A model generated the notes under the pieces. That model was not told the DNA's origin. It made no database searches and saw nothing but the letters and a program-made list of their open reading frames with translations. This document shows, one piece after another, positions 8,901 to 17,663 of a stretch of 64,000 bases of DNA. Within the stretch, counting starts at the first letter, position 1; the number at the start of each line of letters is the position of its first letter. The position numbers and the translations under genes are program-made. Source of the DNA: Flagellimonas nanhaiensis (GTDB taxonomy: Bacteria; Bacteroidota; Bacteroidia; Flavobacteriales; Flavobacteriaceae); contig NZ_QTJX01000001.1 in assembly GCF_003382275.1 (NCBI RefSeq), positions 248,001 to 312,000 on the forward strand, read 5' to 3'.

Positions 8901-11876
8901 ATGCAAAATAAAGGACTTATAAGGCTTTTCGCGCTCCTTTTTGGTTTGGTGAGCATTTATCAGTTATCCTATACTTTCATTACGAGCAAGTTGGAAAAGG
9001 ATGCTGAAACTTACGCCGTTAGCCAAATATTGGAAACAGAAGAGGACTATGTGGCAAGGCGTGAGGCTTTAGAGGCATCATACCTGGATTCCATTGGAAC
9101 CAATCCGGTTTTGGGTTTCACCAGCTACGATGACGCTAAGAAGAAAGAGCTGAACAAGGGATTGGACCTTAAAGGGGGAATCAATGTTACCCTCCAGATT
9201 TCGGTAAAAGATATCCTGAAAGGGCTTGCGAACAATACTAAAAATCCAGTTTTCAATAAAGCATTGGCTGATGCCGATAATGCTTCCAAAAATAGCCCAG
9301 ATACTTATTTGGATTTGTTTTTTGATGCATTCGATGCCATCAAGGGAGAAACCAAACTGGCTTCGCCTGATATTTTTGCGAACAAAGGATTGAGTGATGA
9401 CATCAATTTTCAGATGACCGATGATGAAGTTAAGCCGGTTATCAGAAGAAAAATTGATGAGTCCATTGTTTCTGCGTTTGAAGTATTGCGTGAGCGTATT
9501 GATGGTTTTGGGGTTACCCAGCCAAATATCCAAAGGGAAGGTAATTCTGGACGTATTTTGGTAGAGCTTCCAGGTGCCCGCGATATTGCTAGGGCCCAGG
9601 AACTGCTATCAAGTACCGCCCAATTGGAGTTCTGGGAGACCTATCAGCAGAACAACCAAAGTTTAGGAGCATTCTTTGTGAGTGCCAATGAAAGACTTAA
9701 AGAGATATTGGAGCCTGTTCAAACAGAGGAGGAAACTACTAAGCCGGAATCAGAAATAGATTCTTTGCTATCCGATGTTGCTCAGGATTCTTTGGATTTG
9801 ACGCAGCAGGTAAACCCGTTGTTAGGTAAATTGATTCCTGCTAGCCCTGGCAGCCATGCTGTAGCTAGGGCCTTGGTTACAGATACTGCAGAAATTGGAG
9901 GGTATTTGAGAAGACCGGAAATCAGAAGATTGTTGCCAAATGATATTCAGTTTACCAAATTCCTTTGGGAAAGACCGTCCAAAGACTCTGAGGTAGTAGA
10001 GTTATTTGCATTAAAATCCAATAGAGATGCTGTTCCTAGGATAAGTGGAGATGTTGTCTCTGATGCCCAGGATACTTTTGACCAATACAACAAACCTGCG
10101 GTAAGCATGACCATGAATACCCGTGGTGCTAAAGAGTGGGAGAAGTTGACAGGTGATGCTTACAACAATCAAACAGGTATAGCCATTGTCCTGGACAATA
10201 AAGTATATACAGCTCCTGGTGTTTCTTCTGGACCCATTTCTGGTGGTCGTTCTGAAATTACAGGAACCTTCACGGTAAATGAAACCAAGGATATAGCTAA
10301 CGTACTAAGAGCCGGTAAACTTCCTGCTTCTGCTGAAATTATTCAGTCTGAAGTTGTTGGACCTTCATTGGGGCAAGAAGCCATTGATAGTGGTTTCATG
10401 TCTTTCTTGATTGCTATGGCATTCGTGTTGGTATGGATGATTTTCTACTACGGAAAGGCTGGTATTTTTGCTGATATAGCTTTGATTTTCAATATCCTGT
10501 TGATTTTTGGTGTGTTGACCAGTTTAGGTGCTGTTCTAACGCTTCCAGGTATTGCAGGTATTGTATTGACCATTGGTATGTCGGTAGATGCCAACGTACT
10601 TATTTTTGAGCGTATCAAAGAAGAGTTGGCTAGAGGAAAAGGTAAGGCACAGGCCGTTGAAGACGGTTTCAACAATGCGTTGTCCTCTATTTTGGATGCC
10701 AACATTACCACAGGACTTACAGCTATTATCCTTTTCATCTTTGGTTCAGGTCCTATTAAAGGATTTGCTACTACCTTGATGATTGGTATTGTAACTTCCT
10801 TGTTTACCGCAATATTTGTTACCCGTTTGATGGTGGATACATACCTTTCCAAAAAGGGAAGAAGATTGGACTTCTCCACGGCTATTACCAAGAATCTGTT
10901 CAAGAACTTGAGCATAAACTTTCTGTCCAAGCGTAAAATTGCCTATGTAGTATCGGCAATCTTGGTTGGTGTTAGTATTTTCTCATTGTTTACAACTGGG
11001 CTGCAACAAGGTGTTGATTTTGTCGGAGGGCGTTCCTATCAGATTAGATTTGAAAAGGCAGTCAATCCTTCTGAAATCGCTTCAGAATTGAATACTGTTT
11101 TTGGAAGTGGAACCAATGTAAAAACTTTTGGTGATGCCAACCAGATTAAGGTAACCACTCCTTATAAAGTTGATGTGGAAGGAATTGAAGTTGATACTGA
11201 GATTCAGGAAAAACTATATTCCTCGTTGCAAAAATACTTGCCCGATGGAACCTCTTTTGAGGATTTCACAGTAGGAGCTTCGGAGAAATCAATTGGGATT
11301 CTTCAATCTGTAAAAGTGGGACCAACCATTGCCGATGACATTAAAAACAATGCATTTTTGGCAATATTGGGCTCCTTGGCAGTGGTTTTCCTTTATATTT
11401 TATTGCGATTTAGAAGATGGCAGTTCTCCCTTGGAGCGGTTGTCGCCGTATTCCATGATGTTATGGTGGTTTTGGGGATATTCTCTTTGACCGGTAAGAT
11501 AATGCCCTTCAATATGGAAATTGACCAAGCCTTTATAGCGGCTATTTTGACCGTTATTGGTTATTCCTTGAACGATACGGTGGTTGTTTTTGACCGTATT
11601 CGTGAGATAGTGAACCTAAAAGGTTGGAAAAATGGTGAAAATATAAACCAGGCATTGAACAGTACTTTGAGTAGAACTTTGAATACTTCCTTAACGACTT
11701 TGATCGTGCTTTTGTCCATCTTCGTTTTTGGTGGGGAAAGTTTGAGAGGATTCATGTTTGCCATGATTGTTGGGGTGATGGTAGGTACTTACTCTTCCGT
11801 ATTCATCGCAACTCCGGTGATGTTCGATAGTTTGAAAAAGAAAATAGGTGAAGCTGTTGCTGCTGCAAAAGCATAA
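8901..11876 (+). CDS. secDF: Fused protein translocase subunit SecDF
   Basis: Inner-membrane accessory of the Sec translocon that uses the proton-motive force to pull proteins out on the periplasmic side. At 991 residues it is a natural SecD-SecF fusion. The SecD half (about 1-640) starts with one membrane helix and the GLDLKGGINVTL motif, has a large periplasmic domain, then membrane segments including an IGMSVDANVLIFERIKEE motif. The SecF half (about 665-991) begins with GVDFVGG near residue 704 and contains VIGYSLNDTVVVFDRIRE. A Glu/Ser/Asp-rich insertion at about 275-310 sits in the periplasmic part of SecD. Its promoter and terminator mark a single-gene unit. Confidence 0.97.
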   Translation: MQNKGLIRLFALLFGLVSIYQLSYTFITSKLEKDAETYAVSQILETEEDYVARREALEASYLDSIGTNPVLGFTSYDDAKKKELNKGLDLKGGINVTLQISVKDILKGLANNTKNPVFNKALADADNASKNSPDTYLDLFFDAFDAIKGETKLASPDIFANKGLSDDINFQMTDDEVKPVIRRKIDESIVSAFEVLRERIDGFGVTQPNIQREGNSGRILVELPGARDIARAQELLSSTAQLEFWETYQQNNQSLGAFFVSANERLKEILEPVQTEEETTKPESEIDSLLSDVAQDSLDLTQQVNPLLGKLIPASPGSHAVARALVTDTAEIGGYLRRPEIRRLLPNDIQFTKFLWERPSKDSEVVELFALKSNRDAVPRISGDVVSDAQDTFDQYNKPAVSMTMNTRGAKEWEKLTGDAYNNQTGIAIVLDNKVYTAPGVSSGPISGGRSEITGTFTVNETKDIANVLRAGKLPASAEIIQSEVVGPSLGQEAIDSGFMSFLIAMAFVLVWMIFYYGKAGIFADIALIFNILLIFGVLTSLGAVLTLPGIAGIVLTIGMSVDANVLIFERIKEELARGKGKAQAVEDGFNNALSSILDANITTGLTAIILFIFGSGPIKGFATTLMIGIVTSLFTAIFVTRLMVDTYLSKKGRRLDFSTAITKNLFKNLSINFLSKRKIAYVVSAILVGVSIFSLFTTGLQQGVDFVGGRSYQIRFEKAVNPSEIASELNTVFGSGTNVKTFGDANQIKVTTPYKVDVEGIEVDTEIQEKLYSSLQKYLPDGTSFEDFTVGASEKSIGILQSVKVGPTIADDIKNNAFLAILGSLAVVFLYILLRFRRWQFSLGAVVAVFHDVMVVLGIFSLTGKIMPFNMEIDQAFIAAILTVIGYSLNDTVVVFDRIREIVNLKGWKNGENINQALNSTLSRTLNTSLTTLIVLLSIFVFGGESLRGFMFAMIVGVMVGTYSSVFIATPVMFDSLKKKIGEAVAAAKA

Positions 11877-11895
11877 CCTTATAATATCAGATTTT

Positions 11896-11928
11896 AAAAA
11901 GCCATCCTTAAAGGATGGCTTTTTTTTG
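11896..11928. terminator. Intrinsic terminator of secDF, possibly bidirectional
   Basis: A 12-bp stem (AAAAAGCCATCC at 11896-11907; GGATGGCTTTTT at 11913-11924) with a T run continuing to 11928. The A-rich left arm could also end transcription of the convergent trehalose synthase-like gene. Confidence 0.88.
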
Positions 11929-11967
11929 TTTAAATATCATTAAGAGGAAAGAGGAATCACATGATAA

Positions 11968-13431
11968 TCAGTCTTTGTTTTTAGCAAAGACCTCCAACCA
12001 AGAAACCAACTGACTGAACAGGGTAAAATGCTTGACGACGCGCAGTTGTCCATTAAACCCCCATTTATCGCGTTCTTTGGGATGGTTGACCATATAGCTC
12101 AATGCTTCTGCTAAACTTTTAATATCAGTGGGGTCATTATTGATTTTTCCTGTTTTGTTGTGTTCAACCTGAAACTTAAGCCCAGCCGCACCTGATACCA
12201 AAACCGGTTTTCTCTTCCACATAGCCTCAGTGGCCGTTAGACCAAATCCTTCTTGAATTGAGTTTTGAACAACTATACTGGATGATCGTTGCAGTGCATT
12301 TACAATCAGAGCATTTTCTTTTGGATTGTCCAAGGGGAGCAACAAAATGGCAATGTCATTTTGCATATCATTATCTACTGCCTGGTATTCTTCGGTCAGT
12401 TCCTTTAGGACTTCCTGTCCTTCAGGGTCATCCGATACAAAAGCCGGGTCTGGACCACCAAGTACCAAAAGGGTCATTTCAATCCGTTTGTATTCCAAAC
12501 TATTGGGGTCACCATTTTTACGATTGTCCAGTTTCACTTTTATAAAGGCCTTCATGAGCTCTCTGAACCCTTTTAGGCGGTCCCAACGAGATATTTCAGT
12601 AATGATGGGCCTATAGAGAAAACCAAGGTCTCCCAGTTCGTTGACATCCCCAAAATCACCATTGGGTAGTACCCGCCTCACCAAATGGTTGTAACGATCA
12701 TATAAAATGGACTTATGTTCTTCCAAAATTCCCGATTGATATAGTATACCAATGCACTTGTGAATTTGGAGGGCCCTGTTTTTGTGACTTAGCGGGTCTA
12801 TGGCCGGTGGGATAATGGAAGTTCTATTTTTTAATCCTTTTGGGACATAGGCGGGAAGGCTGAAAACAAAATGATCATAATCGTTGGTGTAAGGACTCAA
12901 AAACTCCCAAACAGCATCTGTGACAGGAGTATCTTCTTCCAGACCAATGTGGCATCGCCAAACGATTGCCACTTTTTTCTCTTTTTTGATCATGGCAGCA
13001 AGTGGCATGGGTTGGGGATCGTGGACGACCACAATATCCCCGTCATTGATGAGTTCAAGGGCCCGATCTAGGTTTTGTTGGTTTACGTTCTCGTAAACCT
13101 TACGGTCCTCATCCGTAAAAATGCCGTTGCCGCTACCATGAATGGCATTGTGTATTCTTTTGGTCAAATCGAAAAATGCGTTTTCCGAGGCTTCAATTAC
13201 CAACCACTCAATGGAGACCCCAAGTTCTCTAAGAATTCGCATTTGGCTTGGTAGCATTTCTGCAACCCCACCTCCAATGGCAGTAGAGTTGATCATCCAG
13301 ATTGTGCGTCCTTCTATGGTTTTGATGTGTTTTTTGGATTGCTCCAAAAAGTCGAGAACAGATGTGTACAAAGAGCCATATGCCTTATAATCCTCAATTT
13401 TGGCACCTGGCTTTACCTTAATTTTTTGCAT
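11968..13431 (-). CDS. Trehalose synthase-like GT4 glycosyltransferase
   Basis: A 487-residue cytoplasmic glycosyltransferase of the GT4/GT-B type, resembling TreT trehalose glycosyltransferring synthases and related trehalose phosphorylases. Visible features are the N-terminal IWMINSTAIGGGVAEMLPS segment, VVVHDPQPMPLA, VWRCHIGLE in the acceptor domain, and the C-terminal donor-binding segment NSIQEGFGLTATEAM at about 387-401 with the paired-Glu pattern of the family. I start at the ATG at 13431 (MQKIKVKPGAK); the frame continues upstream only with weak start codons. TreT makes trehalose from NDP-glucose and glucose; trehalose phosphorylase uses glucose-1-phosphate, and the sequence alone does not decide. 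No other trehalose gene is nearby. Confidence 0.75.
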   Translation of the reverse strand: MQKIKVKPGAKIEDYKAYGSLYTSVLDFLEQSKKHIKTIEGRTIWMINSTAIGGGVAEMLPSQMRILRELGVSIEWLVIEASENAFFDLTKRIHNAIHGSGNGIFTDEDRKVYENVNQQNLDRALELINDGDIVVVHDPQPMPLAAMIKKEKKVAIVWRCHIGLEEDTPVTDAVWEFLSPYTNDYDHFVFSLPAYVPKGLKNRTSIIPPAIDPLSHKNRALQIHKCIGILYQSGILEEHKSILYDRYNHLVRRVLPNGDFGDVNELGDLGFLYRPIITEISRWDRLKGFRELMKAFIKVKLDNRKNGDPNSLEYKRIEMTLLVLGGPDPAFVSDDPEGQEVLKELTEEYQAVDNDMQNDIAILLLPLDNPKENALIVNALQRSSSIVVQNSIQEGFGLTATEAMWKRKPVLVSGAAGLKFQVEHNKTGKINNDPTDIKSLAEALSYMVNHPKERDKWGFNGQLRVVKHFTLFSQLVSWLEVFAKNKD

Positions 13432-13503
13432 AGGGGAGGGAGTTTTGAGATATCCTTTAAGATAGCAAAAAACCAATGATTATAAGATAGTTAAGAGAGT
13501 ATT

Positions 13504-14028
13504 TTACAATGGTAAAGACAACTTTTTGGACATAGCCTGAAAATTGAAATGCTCTTTTCCTATTTGGAAACCGTGGTCACCAATAATCCTAAAACCATTT
13601 TTTTCGTAAAATCTTATGGCACGGAGGTTTTCTTTTAGAACAGATAACCAGATTTCTTCATATCCAAGGTTTTGAGCTTTTTCCAATAGCTTACTTTGAA
13701 GGGTGAGACCAACCTTTTTGGATAGAAAATCCTTCAGTACATATATTTTTTGAAGTTGACAGATGTTGTTGGATTCAATAAAAGGTGAAGATGAGTTCAA
13801 CTTTAACTTAGCATAACCTATAGGAAGATTGTCTACGAAGGCCAGCCAATAGAGATTGTTGGGCTTGTCAATACTGTTATGGAGCTTTTCTACATTGAAC
13901 GTTCTATCAAGATAGTCCAGCAAGTCCTGTTGGTCACCAAAAAGATGCCCAAAGGTCTCGGTAAAAGTAAATCGCCCCAAGAGTGCTATGGTAGCAGCAT
14001 CTGAATTGTTGGCCCTACGTATTTGCAT
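13504..14028 (-). CDS. GNAT family N-acetyltransferase
   Basis: A 174-residue protein with a GNAT fold: the central LQKIYVLKDFLSKKVGLTLQ segment is the acetyl-CoA-binding motif A in a less typical form, followed by the motif B segment ENLRAIRFYEKNGF. The acetylated substrate cannot be told from sequence. Its start overlaps the end of the upstream ABC gene by 14 bases, so the two are translationally coupled within the minus-strand block. Confidence 0.85.
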   Translation of the reverse strand: MQIRRANNSDAATIALLGRFTFTETFGHLFGDQQDLLDYLDRTFNVEKLHNSIDKPNNLYWLAFVDNLPIGYAKLKLNSSSPFIESNNICQLQKIYVLKDFLSKKVGLTLQSKLLEKAQNLGYEEIWLSVLKENLRAIRFYEKNGFRIIGDHGFQIGKEHFNFQAMSKKLSLPL

Positions 14029-15271
14029 AAGGTATTATTTTGCCTACAGAACCGGTTTTTTTCATTTCCAGAACAAAATTGAATTCTGGGTGCAATCCAA
14101 TTTCTTTTCTATGGGAAACAAAGATAATGGCACTGGTGGTTTCTCGGGAAATCTTATTGACCAATGACACAAAAAGCGAAGCTCCTTTGTCATCCAATCC
14201 GGCGGTAGGTTCATCCAGAATCAATAGGGGAGGATGTTTGATCATGGCCCTAGCGGTCATCACCAATCGTTTTTCTCCCATACTAAGTTCTTTGAAAAGG
14301 CTATCCTTTTTTGAGGAAAGCGATAAAAGTTCCAGCCATTTATGGGCCAATCGCTTTTCGGTATCCGTGGGCTGTACATAAAGTCCAATGGAATCGTGTA
14401 AGCCCGAAATGATCATGTTTTCCAAAGTGTGGTATCCTCGAAACTTGTCGATCATTGCCGGGGTAAAGTAGCCTATCTTTTGTTTAAGGTCCCAGACACT
14501 TTCACCACTTCCCTTTTTTAATCCAAATAGGGAAAGCTTTTGTCCGTATCCCTTATGGCTATCACCGGTAATCATCGACAATAACGTAGTTTTGCCACTG
14601 CCATTGGGGCCGATCAATTGCCAAAACTCCCCCTGTTTGATGTTCCAATTGATGTTGTCCAACACCTGGCGTCCGTCAAAGCTTACTGAGACATTGTTGA
14701 AATTGACCAATTCTTCACTCTGCAGATTTACGGTTTCCATGGGCTGCGGAATACGGCCTTTGAACTTTGTGGTTTCTTTTTTGTGTGATTCCCAAAAGGC
14801 ATTTGAGCTAGGGTAGGCCATTAGCTCATTTTTGTTTAAACTGTAAAAATCGGTGGTAACGGGGAGGATATCTTCCAAACGCCCCACCAATTGTACCAGT
14901 GTTTTACTTTCAGAGAGGGCACATAGCGTATCCCTTAAATTTTGGCGCGTTTTGGTATCTAGGTTATCAAATGGGTTTACAAGAACCAAAAAATCTGGTT
15001 GCTGGGTTATTAAATAATTCAACAGGGCCTTTTTTTGCTCCCCGCTGCTCATGGATTTAAGAGACTGTGTTGTGTTTTTGGTCAGAATTTTAATATCATG
15101 GCGCTCTTCTTGATCCATATACCGCTCAATCTCTGACCTTGAGAAAAGTAATCCATTCTTGCCATCCAAGGATTTAAATACGGTTGTTTCCTTACCGCTC
15201 AATAAATTTTTTACAAAGTTTTGGGCCTGTGAAGATTGATCTGTTAAAATGGCAATGGTGGTCTGGCCCAT
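14015..15271 (-). CDS. Tandem ABC ATPase with a degenerate N-terminal half
   Basis: A soluble protein of 418 residues with two ABC domains, arranged like ModF. The C-terminal domain is complete: Walker A GPNGSGKTT (about 222-230), signature LSMGEKR, Walker B LLILDEPTAGLD and the switch His in FVSHR. The N-terminal half keeps a signature-like MSSGEQKKALL and a Walker B-like FLVLVNPFDNLD, in which the catalytic Glu position is Asn-Pro rather than Asp-Glu, and it has no Walker A. No permease gene is adjacent, so a role in molybdenum transport is not supported. I start at the ATG at 15271; a TTG lies 12 bases upstream. Confidence 0.8.
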   Translation of the reverse strand: MGQTTIAILTDQSSQAQNFVKNLLSGKETTVFKSLDGKNGLLFSRSEIERYMDQEERHDIKILTKNTTQSLKSMSSGEQKKALLNYLITQQPDFLVLVNPFDNLDTKTRQNLRDTLCALSESKTLVQLVGRLEDILPVTTDFYSLNKNELMAYPSSNAFWESHKKETTKFKGRIPQPMETVNLQSEELVNFNNVSVSFDGRQVLDNINWNIKQGEFWQLIGPNGSGKTTLLSMITGDSHKGYGQKLSLFGLKKGSGESVWDLKQKIGYFTPAMIDKFRGYHTLENMIISGLHDSIGLYVQPTDTEKRLAHKWLELLSLSSKKDSLFKELSMGEKRLVMTARAMIKHPPLLILDEPTAGLDDKGASLFVSLVNKISRETTSAIIFVSHRKEIGLHPEFNFVLEMKKTGSVGKIIPYANT

Positions 15272-15311
15272 AGATTGAAGCAAGTCACGGATTTGTATTT
15301 GAAATTAAAGA

Positions 15312-15836
15312 TTATCCTCGATTTACCCTAAAAATATGTACTGGATTGTCTCTGTAAACAGTGGTCTTGTCCAAATACATGCCATTTTTAAGGGCCACTT
15401 TTTGGGAAGGGATATTGTCCACATGGATAATAGAAATCAAGGAGTCGGTAAAATTATGTTCAAAAGCATAGGTTTTACACTTTTGCGCCGCTTCAATAGC
15501 AAAACCCTGTTGCCAAAAGTGGGGCAATACCGAATATCCAATTTCCAGCTCTTCTATACCATCAACAGTTTGAACCAGTAGGCCACAGATGCCAACTAGC
15601 TCTCCTGTGGTTTTCAATACGAGGGCATTCATGCCCCCAGTATTTTCTTCATAACGTTCAAATATTCTTGCGAACTGCGCTTGGCAGGCTTCAATAGGGT
15701 CTGCGGGAAGTCCTTCCCAATATTGTGTGGACCTGGGGTCGTGATAAAAGGGCAGCCAAGTTTCAAAGTCTGAAGGCAGTAAGTTTCGAAACTGCAAACG
15801 TTCCGTAGTTTGATTTTCAAGCAGAAATTTTGCCAT
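15312..15836 (-). CDS. GNAT acetyltransferase, RimJ/RimL-like
   Basis: A 174-residue acetyltransferase of the Acetyltransf_3 type: it begins with TERLQFRNLLPSDFETWLPF, has ELEIGYSVLPHFWQQGFAIEA (acetyl-CoA-binding strand and helix), and ends with IIHVDNIPSQKVALKNGM. Relatives modify ribosomal protein N-termini or small molecules; the substrate here is unknown. The ATG overlaps the stop of the upstream DUF192 gene by one base (TAATG), so the two are co-translated. Confidence 0.85.
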   Translation of the reverse strand: MAKFLLENQTTERLQFRNLLPSDFETWLPFYHDPRSTQYWEGLPADPIEACQAQFARIFERYEENTGGMNALVLKTTGELVGICGLLVQTVDGIEELEIGYSVLPHFWQQGFAIEAAQKCKTYAFEHNFTDSLISIIHVDNIPSQKVALKNGMYLDKTTVYRDNPVHIFRVNRG

Positions 15837-16315
15837 TAATTCTTTTTAAAGACAATACTGTCGCCTATTTGTAACCCTAAATTATCTGATATCCCAGCAT
15901 TGATTTCGAGCACATATTTTACGGGTACTTGCGAAGAAAGCCCGCTTTCATCAAAGGGATTGGCGTTCTTTTGAAAACTGGCAATCTTTTGATTTTTATC
16001 AATATAAATGATGTCCAAAGGAATTTGGGTATTCTTCATATAGAAGGAATGCATGGCCACATCTTGAAAGATAAAGAGCATCCCTTGATTTTTTTCCATG
16101 GATTCTCGATACATTAATCCGGTTTGCGTCTCGTAATCCGACTCCGCGATCTCAATATCAAAACGAGCTATTATAGAATCGGTATTCGATTTAAAGATGG
16201 ATAGATCGCCTTCCTTGCTGAATGTTATGACCTCTGTTTTGATTTCCTTTTTTGAATCGCTTTTGCAAGACGCCAAAAACAAAACCAGAAGTATACAGGA
16301 GATTAGGTATTTCAT
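15836..16315 (-). CDS. DUF192 domain lipoprotein
   Basis: A 159-residue lipoprotein: signal MKYLISCILLVLFLASC with Cys17 in the lipobox, then a DUF192 domain recognisable by ETQTGLMYRESM, GMLFIF, HSFYMKNTQIPLDIIYID and VLEINAG. DUF192 proteins are small beta-rich proteins of unknown function. The gene begins directly after the lgt stop (TAAATG, no spacer), so a substrate of Lgt is encoded next to the enzyme that lipidates it. Confidence 0.88.
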   Translation of the reverse strand: MKYLISCILLVLFLASCKSDSKKEIKTEVITFSKEGDLSIFKSNTDSIIARFDIEIAESDYETQTGLMYRESMEKNQGMLFIFQDVAMHSFYMKNTQIPLDIIYIDKNQKIASFQKNANPFDESGLSSQVPVKYVLEINAGISDNLGLQIGDSIVFKKN

Positions 16316-17281
16316 TTATGAAACTTTTTGTGGGCTAGGGCGAAACATGAAATAAAGTCCAATCATGATCATTGGAATACTCAGCCATTGTCCTGTAGAA
16401 AGCAATCCCAGTGATTCTTCAAATCCTCCTTGGCTTTTCTTGAAATATTCTATAACAAACCGAACAACAAAAAGCAGTACCATGAACAATCCAAAGAGGT
16501 ACCCAACTTTGTCCTTTTTGTCCGTTTTCCAATATAGCAGATAAAGCGCGATGAATACAAAAAGATAGCACACACCCTCATAAAGTTGGGCAGGGTGCCT
16601 ATAGGGGATGGATTCCAAAAGGTTGGCAAAATCTGGATTATGCTCAATGGCTTTGTATGCAGCGCCTGCAGTTTTTTCTTTGGTCAGGGCCATGGCCTTG
16701 TAGGCAGGCATATCATCCGAATCCCTGATGAACCTGGTGGCCATAAAAAAAGACTCCTTGACTTCCTTACCATTGATTTCGGAGTTGAAAAAATTTCCTA
16801 GACGGATAAAGCAGGCCCCAATAGCGGAAGGTATGACCAATCTGTCCAATAACCACAACATTTTTATATCCTCCCATTTTCTGCAGTACAGCCAAACCCC
16901 AATGATTGCTGCTATGGTAGCTCCATGACTGGCCAATCCGGTAAAACCAGTGAATTCATACCCGTTGATGATGCCAAATAGAGATCCTGTTGCACTCTCG
17001 CGTATAGGTAGCAATATTTCCAACAGGTGGTCTTGGTAGTAGGCCCAATCATAAAAGAATACATGTCCCAATCGGGCTCCCAACATGATGGAAACTACGG
17101 TGTATATGAAAAGGGAATCCAACTTATCCATCGACTTCTTTTCGTTTTGGAAGATTCGTTTCATAATGAACCAACCCACAACAAATGCAGCGATCCAGAG
17201 AAGGTTATAATATTTTATTTGAATAAACCCCAGTTTAAACAGTGTTCCTTCGGGGTTCCAATTGAATCCAAGAAAATACAT
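16316..17281 (-). CDS. lgt: Prolipoprotein diacylglyceryl transferase
   Basis: Inner-membrane enzyme that transfers diacylglycerol from phosphatidylglycerol to the lipobox cysteine of prolipoproteins. The protein has about seven membrane helices. Visible family segments are GARLGHVFFYDW, GLASHGATIAA with the conserved His, IRLGNFFNSEINGK (the Lgt signature) and YRHPAQLYEG. At 321 residues it is slightly longer than E. coli Lgt, with an insert at about residues 190-220. It precedes the DUF192 lipoprotein without spacer, and 121 bases separate it from yidD upstream. Confidence 0.97.
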   Translation of the reverse strand: MYFLGFNWNPEGTLFKLGFIQIKYYNLLWIAAFVVGWFIMKRIFQNEKKSMDKLDSLFIYTVVSIMLGARLGHVFFYDWAYYQDHLLEILLPIRESATGSLFGIINGYEFTGFTGLASHGATIAAIIGVWLYCRKWEDIKMLWLLDRLVIPSAIGACFIRLGNFFNSEINGKEVKESFFMATRFIRDSDDMPAYKAMALTKEKTAGAAYKAIEHNPDFANLLESIPYRHPAQLYEGVCYLFVFIALYLLYWKTDKKDKVGYLFGLFMVLLFVVRFVIEYFKKSQGGFEESLGLLSTGQWLSIPMIMIGLYFMFRPSPQKVS

Positions 17282-17402
17282 TTAAGAAAATTTTGGACTA
17301 AGATAGTTAAAGATGTAAGACAGCTTTGTTTTTAGATGTTAGATTTGAGCTAAATGAGAAACTGTTTTTTGATTACTACTATTCTTGGGAAGCGAAAAAC
17401 CC

Positions 17403-17657
17403 TTAAGGAACTGGGTCATAACCGCTACCTCCCCAGGGGTTGCAGCTGAAGATACGTTTTATGGATAACCAGCCTCCTTTGAACAATCCGTGTTTTTTTA
17501 GTGCCTCTAAGGTATACGCGGAACATGTGGGAGTGTATCTGCAGGTAGAAGGTGTATAAGGTGAAATTAGAAGCTGATAGGCTCTTACAAGAAGAACAAA
17601 AGGTGCGATTAGGATTTTTTTTAGCGATATGGTTTTGGTTTCGCTATGATCTTCCAT
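17403..17657 (-). CDS. yidD: Membrane protein insertion efficiency factor YidD
   Basis: An 84-residue YidD/HlyA-type protein that helps the YidC insertase. The conserved core is complete: [20 protein letters not shown], then [18 protein letters not shown] and [16 protein letters not shown], with the three family cysteines. The N-terminus carries a short hydrophobic stretch. It follows cysS by six bases and probably shares its transcript. Confidence 0.95.
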   Translation of the reverse strand: MEDHSETKTISLKKILIAPFVLLVRAYQLLISPYTPSTCRYTPTCSAYTLEALKKHGLFKGGWLSIKRIFSCNPWGGSGYDPVP

Positions 17658-17663
17658 TTATCT

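Noticed and set aside
14015..15271. Molybdate transport function (ModF) for the tandem ABC protein
   Set aside because: No molybdate permease or binding protein gene is nearby and the N-terminal ATPase half is degenerate; only the domain layout resembles ModF.
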